A stretch of 13,941 nt of DNA, taken from the NCBI GenBank assembly GCA_023091735.1, contig JALKBU010001238.1, positions 1-13,941 of the forward strand. The letters are read 5' to 3'. The first letter of the stretch is position 1, and the number at the start of each line of letters is the position of its first letter. This DNA comes from Trichomonas tenax. Taxonomy: Eukaryota; Parabasalia; Trichomonadida; Trichomonadidae. Shown here in pieces: positions 8,155 through 13,941 of the stretch. The translations under genes were made by a program, and so were the position numbers. Under the pieces are notes generated by a model. That model did no database searches and was not told the DNA's origin. It worked only from the letters and a program-made list of their open reading frames with translations.

Positions 8155-8229
8155 TGTCACTTTACACGCCAAAATATAATATTGAAATATTTACTTGTCG
8201 GAAAATGTAATTACTTGGCATTTTTATTG
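8155..8229 (+). promoter_or_regulatory. Promoter-like motif run upstream of the ARM-like gene
   Basis: Three copies of the recurrent motif occur: TTTACACGCCAAAAT (8161-8175), TTTACTTGTCGGAAAAT (8190-8206) and ATTACTTGGCATTTTTAT (8210-8227). The last two are 20 bases apart. GGCATTTTTAT (8217-8227) is nearly identical to the element at 6129-6139. With A at 8220 as +1, the ATG at 8230 would leave a 10-base leader, a usual length for trichomonads. Confidence 0.45.
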
Positions 8230-9711
8230 ATGTCCAAGCCACTTGTTTTTTCGAGTGCAAATCCGAAGTCCGCAGAGTATCTTCAGTACGTTTCTTTGAT
8301 TGCAAATCACGTTGAGCAGTTTACAGCTGCTGTTGCAACAGAAATTTCATCGAATATCATCCAATCAGCAATTTCTTTCTATTCTGCCATTAATCCAGAC
8401 ATTCAGCTGCAGCCATTGACATTCACAGCGAATGACTTCCAAGATGCCGTTATTAAAATTCTAAAATGGACAAATCCTGATTACTTAGTCGCAGTTATTT
8501 CATTATTATCACGAATTTTTTACGTAACACCAGATCTTCACAAAGAATTGAAATTTGATATCTGTGATATACTTGCACAAGCATCTTCTTACGTTCCAGT
8601 CGAGAAAAACACAATAATTTTTGCAACTTTAATGTCAATCGCAAGCGAATATAATAGAAACGAAAATATAATGGGAACATTCGCCCAGTTCGTTCCCCTC
8701 CTCATTCAGTCTGCTGCAGTGAGGCCTTTGACTGAATATGATTTATTATATTGTTTTAACGTTCACGATGGTGTTCCAACATCAGCAATAAATGGGCACC
8801 AGATACATAGAGATTTCATGATGTTTTTGATGCAAGTTGCTTTTAATCCACAAATTGATACAAAATTAGCTAGAATAGCGATGAAAACAATGGCGCAGAA
8901 TACCATTGTCAGGTTCATTGCATCCATGCGTTCTTTATTAGATTGTGGCATCATTAAGCAATTAATTGATATGTTGGGCGAAATTCATGATTCTGAGATC
9001 CAATACTGTGTTTTTACTATATTATCGCGTGGTGCTTATTGCGATCTCTTTCCATTTGATGATAAATTAGGTGAAGAACCAAAATTAAAATGTTATGAAA
9101 TGATCCCAATCGAATGGATTGCGCAACACATTCCTAATTTCGATCCAATTTGCACTGGACAAATACTAGAAATGTTTTGCTATTTATCGAGATTGATACC
9201 AAAGCAAATAATCGACGCGAACTTGATAGAATATGCATTAGAGCAATATCAAAATCCACCAAGTTATCAGATCGGTTTTAGAGCTGCTTTCTTACTTTGT
9301 TCTTTGATTATACACGATCCATTACCTGGCGAAGATATTCCGAATCTCGAGGACATAATGAGATGCTTGATAGAACGCATAGAGGATGGCTCAGATGAAA
9401 ACATTGCGCAGTGCGTTTTTAAAATGGTTTTATCGCTGAAAGTGAAAATGGAAGTGGAAGGAAAAAGTGAACAATATCAAGAACTTTGTGATCTCACTGG
9501 AGTTCAAAACCTATACGAGAGCTACCAAGACTCTGAAGATCCAGAAATTCAATCACTTATAGAAAGTTCGAATATGAATATTGGCTTATATCAATTTCAA
9601 CAGCATATCGATCTGCTAAAGCAGATGAGAGATTATTTAGCTATCCAGAATGGTTATGAACCTAAATATTTCGAAGAGAGTCCAAAATTAAAATTAACTC
9701 CCCGTGCTTAA
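8230..9711 (+). CDS. ARM/HEAT-like alpha-helical repeat protein, conserved unknown
   Basis: The ATG at 8230 gives 493 residues. The frame is open further upstream, but that part belongs to the Pmp relic and the motif run, so it is excluded. The protein is almost wholly helical, with regularly spaced amphipathic pairs (for example YLVAVISLLSRIFYVTPDL, ARIAMKTMAQNTIVRFIASM, IGFRAAFLLCSLIIHDPL), the look of an ARM/HEAT superhelix. The first 60 residues (opening MSKPLVFSSANPKSAEYLQY) and an acidic stretch near 440-460 precede and follow the repeat body; the C-terminus is KLKLTPRA. No signal peptide, membrane segment or catalytic motif is seen, so it is probably a cytosolic or nuclear adaptor. I recall similar unnamed trichomonad proteins but cannot name a partner. 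The stop is TAACC, without the TAAA form of the other intact genes. Confidence 0.75.
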   Translation: MSKPLVFSSANPKSAEYLQYVSLIANHVEQFTAAVATEISSNIIQSAISFYSAINPDIQLQPLTFTANDFQDAVIKILKWTNPDYLVAVISLLSRIFYVTPDLHKELKFDICDILAQASSYVPVEKNTIIFATLMSIASEYNRNENIMGTFAQFVPLLIQSAAVRPLTEYDLLYCFNVHDGVPTSAINGHQIHRDFMMFLMQVAFNPQIDTKLARIAMKTMAQNTIVRFIASMRSLLDCGIIKQLIDMLGEIHDSEIQYCVFTILSRGAYCDLFPFDDKLGEEPKLKCYEMIPIEWIAQHIPNFDPICTGQILEMFCYLSRLIPKQIIDANLIEYALEQYQNPPSYQIGFRAAFLLCSLIIHDPLPGEDIPNLEDIMRCLIERIEDGSDENIAQCVFKMVLSLKVKMEVEGKSEQYQELCDLTGVQNLYESYQDSEDPEIQSLIESSNMNIGLYQFQQHIDLLKQMRDYLAIQNGYEPKYFEESPKLKLTPRA

Positions 9712-9869
9712 CCGCATTAAATTAATGTTTGAATAGAAACATTTAACCTCTATTTTGTTCCAAAAAAGAAAAGCAAAAGTATGTTTTCATCGAAAATTAA
9801 AAATATATTAGATTTTATAAAGAAAATGACAATTCATTAAACAAATCTATATGAATAATAGTATTATTG
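9712..9869. other. Non-coding gap
   Basis: AT-rich, with no coding signal. GGCTTGTAATT (9869-9879), at its right edge, is a reverse copy of the recurrent motif. Read on the minus strand, it lies just past the last recognisable part of the relic to the right. Confidence 0.35.
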
Positions 9870-10263
9870 GCTTGTAATTCGGCTGATTGTTCTATATTGA
9901 TGACATTTCGTTAACAACGTTTGTTATTGCAGTTCTGAACTTGAAGTTACTAATCTCTTCGAGAACTGTGTATCTTTTGTTAAAATGATGAGTTAAATCT
10001 TTTTTTAAAAGCAATTAAAGCTGATTTTCTGTTGATTTTGCTGCATTAAAAACAGACAAAACTTCGGATTTCCTTTCTGGTAAGTTTGTGTACTTTTTCT
10101 TTAATAATTTGTCGGGAATTCCTTGAAGAGTGATCAAAAAGCCGTTCCTTGGGTCTGAAATAAATGAAGACAAAGGCCTCGCGATTATTTCGTCAATTAT
10201 ATCCAACGACTTCTGTATCAATGCCGGTGTTCATCGAAGTTTTTCGATCTTCAAACTCAGCTT
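9870..10263 (-). pseudogene. Minus-strand coding relic, possibly bromodomain-like
   Basis: One minus-strand frame is protein-like across about 390 bases, broken only by in-frame stops: TGA at 10233-10231, TAA at 10017-10015 and TAG at 9894-9892. In order it reads LSLKIEKLR; TPALIQKSLDIIDEI with IARPLSSFISDPRNGF and IPDKLLKKKYTNLPERKSEV; then DLTHHFNKRYTVLEEI with SNFKFRTAITNVVNEM. No ATG starts it. The pattern RPLSxF..DP, then IxxKLxxKKYxNxxE..xEVxxVFxxAK, recalls the trichomonad bromodomain layout, but the acetyl-lysine-binding residues are not evident and the match is weak. Keeping the same frame between stops suggests recent death by point mutation. A 33-codon ATG frame at 10549-10448 on the same strand may be a further piece. 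Confidence 0.5.
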
Positions 10264-10271
10264 TTTATAAT

Positions 10272-10390
10272 GGCACTTTTTTGTTCATAAATTTTATACA
10301 TGTCAAAATATGAATCTACGTGCCAAAAAAATAAATTTAATTGTCAGAAATTATTTATGTGTCAAGTTCTATTTTACTTGTCAAAAAAAT
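10272..10390. repeat. Second tandem array of the ~19-base motif
   Basis: Copies of TTTAYRTGTCAAAAAT have their G at 10302, 10322, 10343, 10361 and 10380, spacings of 20, 21, 18 and 19. Clear members are ATACATGTCAAAATA, CTACGTGCCAAAAAA and TTTTACTTGTCAAAAAAAT. GGCACTTTTTT at 10272-10282 is a further relative and matches the elements before the genes at 6150 and 8230. The reverse complement of this unit is essentially that of the array at 1917-2091. It lies immediately upstream of the minus-strand relic. An 84-codon plus-strand frame starting at 10310 runs through it and is not regarded as a gene. Confidence 0.7.
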
Positions 10391-10689
10391 GATTTGAGTT
10401 TTTTGGAAAATTTTGTTGAATCGAATTTTAAAGCTCTTAGTCCATCATTAAATTTGATCAATCACGTTGAGAACCATCTTTGGGCAACTGACTTCACATA
10501 CCGAATAACTGGAGAACTGATCTCGAATCTCCAAATCAAGATCGCTCATCTTCAAAACTTATAATTGATTTTTATTTTGATAAATTTTCCTCATGAAGAT
10601 AATCATGTTTGAACATAAGTTTTTAGAATGCCCGTCGCATCATGTTACAGTATGAGTTTCGGTCTTTCATGTGGATTTGACATTGTCAA
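10391..10689. other. Intergenic stretch with no supported gene
   Basis: The only coding hints are the minus-strand ATG frame at 10549-10448 (opening MSDLDLEIRDQFSSYS), possibly the start of the neighbouring minus-strand relic, and the tail of a probably spurious plus-strand frame. TTTGACATTGTCAAATGACA at 10676-10695 contains the small palindrome TGACATTGTCA. Confidence 0.35.
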
Positions 10690-11309
10690 ATGACATTTTG
10701 TCATTTTTTCTTTCCGTATTTATTCTTTTTGTTCTTCGTTGAATCACAGAGAAAGTAGAGGATGGAATAAGGTTCCACAAATTTGCTGCTTACATCAGAA
10801 TCAGCAATGACGCAAATTCTGATGCTTATGAACCAAGTGCAGCAACATCACGTGAATCTGCAAAAGGAGATTTAATAATATCATATTCTTTGGATGGCCT
10901 TCCAATCAAGGAGTTGTCAAGGGGCGCTTTTTCGCGATGTTTTGCTAACTGTCTGAACATGTTATCAATAGAAATTCCATCTTCTGTCCACACTATTGAA
11001 GGAGAAGGAATAACTTTCTATGATGTGTTGAATCTTAAAAGCTCAAAAAATTGTCATTTAATTATATTCAAAAAGAACTCAGAGCTGAAAGAAATGGGAA
11101 CATATAACTTTCAATACACTAAACAAGTCTCAGTAATATTTGAATCCAAAGTCGACCCAAATGTAGGACTGCCTATTTTCCCAGTTGTAGATATAGTCTA
11201 TATTTACTGTAATAAATTTATGAAACTTGAAACATTTCATTCTGTTCCTGTTGATTCATGCACACTTAAAAATAAATCTATTTATTTCAATGTCATCAAT
11301 GGTCTTTAA
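10690..11309 (+). pseudogene. BspA-like leucine-rich-repeat surface-protein relic with a frame break after the signal peptide
   Basis: The ATG at 10690 encodes a signal-peptide-like stretch (MTFCHFFFPYLFFLFFVES) that hits TAG at 10756-10758. The next frame, open from 10743 after a TGA, continues as VEDGIRFHKFAAYIRIS, GDLIISYSLDGLPIKEL, then SRGAFSRCFANCLNMLSI and EIPSSVHTIEG, and runs to a TAA at 11307-11309. DGxPIxEL, GAFxxC and IPSSVxxIxG are the signature of the BspA-like LRR_5 repeats that trichomonads carry in hundreds of surface proteins. Only about one clear repeat remains; the later part is LRR-like but eroded. There is no membrane anchor. The frame break lies in the 13 bases where both frames are open (10743-10755), so a small indel could have caused it. 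Confidence 0.65.
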
Positions 11310-12212
11310 TGATTGTTATTGATCTTACATAAAAAATGATGGCAAATTATTACGACTTTTTTCTGATAATGTAAAAAAAATTAAAAACATTCGATTTGAA
11401 AACTATTTTGAGTATTTTAGGCTTCAAAAATGTTTATAATATTCCACATAACAACATTTGAGGCTTTAAAACATATATTAATCAAATATTTGATATGATT
11501 AGAATATATTTAATATCAATCGCTTTGATTCCTGATTTAGCTTCATCTGTTGTAATAATTTATATGATGTTCTTTGATATTAAATTGGCATCATTTTTTA
11601 AGGAAGTTAGTTACGAGACAAGAGGTATTGTAATTGAATATATACTTGGAATCAATTACATTTATGATAACTATATTCCTAATATCATACAGATATAACG
11701 AAATTTCAAAAAATATATGAGTTTTTTCAATTATCAATGTGTTTTAGTAGAATTTTTTCTAAATGTTGATAATATTCAAGCAATATATAAATAATCATGA
11801 ATATATAATTGTGAAAAGGAATGGAATCTACAAATATCTGCGATTTATGGATTGTTCATGAGATTTAGCCTTGTGCTTTTGATTATTGCTGTTACTTAAG
11901 AAGTGTAAATGATTTCAAGGGTAAACTAGATGAAATAAAGAAAAATATATTCATTCAAAATAAAATATTGATTTATAAACTATATCAATATAATGAAATT
12001 TCAATACATAATGAATAAAGTTCAAATGTCATACTCCTGAAAAGAAATTTCACGAATTTTAAAATTGATTTCTCGAATTGTTGGGATTTTTCCAAATTTT
12101 GATGATATTTAGCATTTGCAAGATAAATAATTGCTAAACATGATGTGAAAAGAGAAAATCGAAAAAAATTGGAAAGTAAACTATTCAAAATTTGAACAAC
12201 TCTGTTCAACTC
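11310..12212. other. Long AT-rich intergenic region, possible eroded continuation of the BspA relic
   Basis: About 900 bases without a supported gene. A 67-codon ATG frame at 11495-11698 is built mostly of Ile, Tyr and Asn codons as expected from AT-rich DNA, and I do not call it. Short protein-like text such as IRFENYFEYFRLQK near 11388-11430 could be LRR remains. No tRNA, rRNA or clear repeat is seen. Adenine-rich DNA precedes the Rpt4 initiator. Confidence 0.4.
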
Positions 12213-12215
12213 ATT
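12211..12215 (+). promoter_or_regulatory. Initiator element (Inr) of the Rpt4 gene
   Basis: TCATT is an exact match to the trichomonad initiator TCA+1Py(T/A). Its A (+1) is at 12213, 18 bases before the ATG at 12231, within the usual distance for Trichomonas genes. It also supports that start codon. Confidence 0.7.
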
Positions 12216-12230
12216 AAGTAAAAAAGCAAA

Positions 12231-13403
12231 ATGAGCAGTAGCAAGCACGACTATCTTATGAAGAGGTACAAAAAACTTCTCGAAGAAGAAGCCAAACACA
12301 GGGCCGATATCAAACAATACAACGAAGCAATTACGCAATTACGCGCTCAGCACCAAGAATCAGAAAGACAATACAACGCTCTTCAGTCTGTTGGTCAAAT
12401 TGTCGGTGAAGTCCTTCGCCCGCTCGATGACGAACGCTATATCGTGAAAACGATCTCTGGAACGCGTTACGTTGTCGGTGTTCGAACAAGATTGGACCAC
12501 TCTCTGCTTACAAACGGCCGCCGTGTTGCTCTCGATATTGCCACACATACAATCATGCACGCACTGCCACGCGAAGTCGATCCTTCTGTTTATCACATGT
12601 CGACTGAAGATCCAGGCAAAATCCTTTACAGCGACATTGGTGGTCTCGGCGAACAGCTCAACGAGATCAGAGAAATCATCGAGCTCCCACTTGTTAACCC
12701 AGGAATCTTCGAGAGAGTTGGAATTCCAGCTCCAAAGGGTGCCCTTCTCTACGGTCCACCAGGTACAGGAAAGACACTCATCGCAAGAGCCATCGCTGCA
12801 AATACAAATGCAAAATTCTTAAAAGTCGTCGCTGCATCATTGTTCGATAGATATGTCGGTGAATCTGCACGTATTGTCAGAGAAATGTTCAACTACGCAC
12901 GTGACAATGAACCGTGCATCATCTTCATCGATGAAATCGATGCTCTCGGTGGTAAGAGACTCGAAGAAGGCTCTTCCACAGATCGTGAAGTCCAAAGAAC
13001 ATTAATGGAACTTCTTGCTCAGATAGATGGTTTCTCATCAACATCAAAGGTCAAAGTCATCATGGCCACAAATCGTCCAGATATTCTCGATCCAGCTCTT
13101 CTCAGACCTGGTCGTCTCGATAGAAAGATTGAAATTCCATTACCAAATGAACAGAGCCGTCTCGAGATCATCAAGATCCACTCCAAGTCCCTTAATATTC
13201 AGGGCGATGTCGATTATGATGCAATTGTTAAGTTGAGCGAAGGATTCAATGGCGCCGATCTTCGTAATGTTTGTACAGAAGCAGGCCTGTTTGCACTTAG
13301 AGAGGAAAGAGACCATGTTAATAATGAAGACTTCATGAAAGCTGTTCGTACTGTTAAGCAAACGAAGGGTATGGAATCAACTCTTCACTACGACAAGGTT
13401 TAA
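12231..13403 (+). CDS. RPT4: 26S proteasome regulatory ATPase subunit Rpt4 (PSMC6-type)
   Basis: A 390-residue AAA+ ATPase, close to the 389 residues I recall for human PSMC6. It belongs to the hexameric ring of the 19S regulatory particle, which unfolds ubiquitinated substrates and feeds them to the 20S core. Residues 5-50 form the N-terminal coiled coil and about 54-115 the OB domain. Walker A GPPGTGKT is at 175-182, Walker B IIFIDEID at 230-237, and the pore loop YVG at 208-210. The second region of homology is [20 protein letters not shown] (279-298), with arginine fingers R292 and R295; sensor 2 is GFNGADL (338-344). [14 protein letters not shown] spacing, IGESAR-like VGESAR and the absence of a C-terminal HbYX tail favour Rpt4 over the other five Rpt subunits. 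All catalytic residues are intact. The stop is TAAA and codon use is richer in G and C than the surrounding relics, as expected for a strongly expressed gene. Confidence 0.96.
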   Translation: MSSSKHDYLMKRYKKLLEEEAKHRADIKQYNEAITQLRAQHQESERQYNALQSVGQIVGEVLRPLDDERYIVKTISGTRYVVGVRTRLDHSLLTNGRRVALDIATHTIMHALPREVDPSVYHMSTEDPGKILYSDIGGLGEQLNEIREIIELPLVNPGIFERVGIPAPKGALLYGPPGTGKTLIARAIAANTNAKFLKVVAASLFDRYVGESARIVREMFNYARDNEPCIIFIDEIDALGGKRLEEGSSTDREVQRTLMELLAQIDGFSSTSKVKVIMATNRPDILDPALLRPGRLDRKIEIPLPNEQSRLEIIKIHSKSLNIQGDVDYDAIVKLSEGFNGADLRNVCTEAGLFALREERDHVNNEDFMKAVRTVKQTKGMESTLHYDKV

Positions 13404-13815
13404 AATAAATATTTTTATTATTTTGTCAAAATTTTTTTTTTCTTTTAAAAAAATATAACCTAACATTTAAAATTAATGTTATCTTTATTATGTTTAAGTA
13501 TTGGTTAAATAGCTATGTTGTGAACAGAAATGAGAGCTCAAAAAGTGGTATGTTTACATGGCAGAATTGTAATTTTTGACACGTAAAATTTCGATCATAA
13601 AAAGAGGCTGAACCTAAAAAATCAAGAATTCGCTTAATCTCGATTTGTTGCTACAAGAATGTGAATCTAGAAGAAATTTAAGGTTCAATTGGATTGTTTG
13701 GTTTGTAATTACGACTCCTTGAATTTTTTTTTGTTTACTCTTTTGAGTTTTGCGATTTTTAACGACTGACATCTCTATAGATCAGATCTGATAAAACATC
13801 TACGTGCCTTTCTAG
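13404..13815. other. Intergenic region with an inverted pair of the recurrent motif
   Basis: No gene is visible. TTTACATGGCAGAAT (13553-13567) and AATTTTTGACACGTAAAATT (13571-13590) are copies of the recurrent motif facing each other, forming an imperfect inverted repeat. The sequence just after the Rpt4 stop is A/T homopolymer-rich. Confidence 0.45.
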
Positions 13816-13941
13816 GGTTCTGTTTACAGTGGTATCAATAATATCTCTGCAAACAAAGACCAAGCCGCTAATCCAATATTATTTTGCTTAAACAAACACT
13901 ATCTTGTATTGGAAGATGATGGAAGCTCTTCTCTTATCTTA
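13816..13941 (+). pseudogene. Coding-like open frame running off the right end, unidentified (surface-protein-like)
   Basis: After a TAG at 13813 the frame is open for 42 codons to the end of the window with no ATG. The text GSVYSGINNISANKDQAANP and LVLEDDGSSS is polar, Ser/Asn-rich and well mixed, like the trichomonad beta-helix surface proteins seen elsewhere in this window. With no start and no end in view it could be the middle of another relic, the 5' part of a gene that begins out of sight, or a chance frame. Confidence 0.3.

Noticed and set aside
7948..8229. N-terminal extension of the ARM-like protein to GTG at 7948
   Set aside because: The start is not ATG. The sequence belongs to the Pmp-like relic and then to promoter-like motifs.
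10310..10564. 84-codon ATG frame on the plus strand
   Set aside because: Its first third is a translation of the motif array and the rest has no recognisable family. The opposite strand is at least as protein-like.
11495..11698. 67-codon ATG frame rich in Ile and Tyr
   Set aside because: Composition is what AT-rich non-coding DNA gives; there are no motifs and no initiator-like element.
12360..12596. Minus-strand and other-frame readings inside Rpt4
   Set aside because: Shadows of a fully supported AAA+ ATPase gene.

Overview
The window reads as nuclear DNA of a parabasalid flagellate, a trichomonad close to Trichomonas or Tritrichomonas; genus is an inference from gene content. It is AT-rich. 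Its intact genes are intronless, with short AT-rich gaps and start codons a few bases behind short initiator-like motifs. Three of the four intact genes end in TAAA, a stop that doubles as the trichomonad poly(A) signal. Between them lie decayed copies of families that trichomonads carry in large numbers: DUF3447-type ankyrin proteins, Pmp-like beta-helix surface proteins and BspA-like leucine-rich-repeat proteins.

Layout. Bases 1-256 look like sequencing-library construct rather than genome: a noisy Illumina adapter, about 28 bases, then a long poly-T tract. A 5'-truncated coding remnant follows (257-490). Intact genes, all on the plus strand, are an SNM1/Pso2-family metallo-beta-lactamase/beta-CASP nuclease (716-1879), a type II membrane protein with a GH99 (endo-alpha-mannosidase-like) fold (6150-7274), an ARM/HEAT-like helical-repeat protein (8230-9711) and the 26S proteasome ATPase Rpt4 (12231-13403). 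Broken genes are an ankyrin relic (2115-3684), a small unidentified relic (3962-4142), a surface-protein relic with no methionine codon (4388-5603), a Pmp-like relic with a frameshift (7638-8154), a minus-strand relic (9870-10263), a BspA-like relic (10690-11309), and an unassigned open frame running off the right end.

The most unusual non-coding signal is a 15-base motif, TTTACRTGNCAAAAT (reverse ATTTTGNCAYGTAAA). It recurs between genes, in two places as tandem arrays with an 18-21 base period (about 1917-2091 and 10295-10390), and as shorter runs just upstream of the GH99-like and ARM-like genes. Those two genes also share a near-identical GGCAYTTTTAT 10-18 bases before the chosen ATG. It may be a promoter or transcription-factor array, or a degenerate minisatellite.

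The intact genes do not form a pathway. They are DNA repair, glycan processing, an unknown scaffold and proteolysis genes standing among remnants of surface and ankyrin families.
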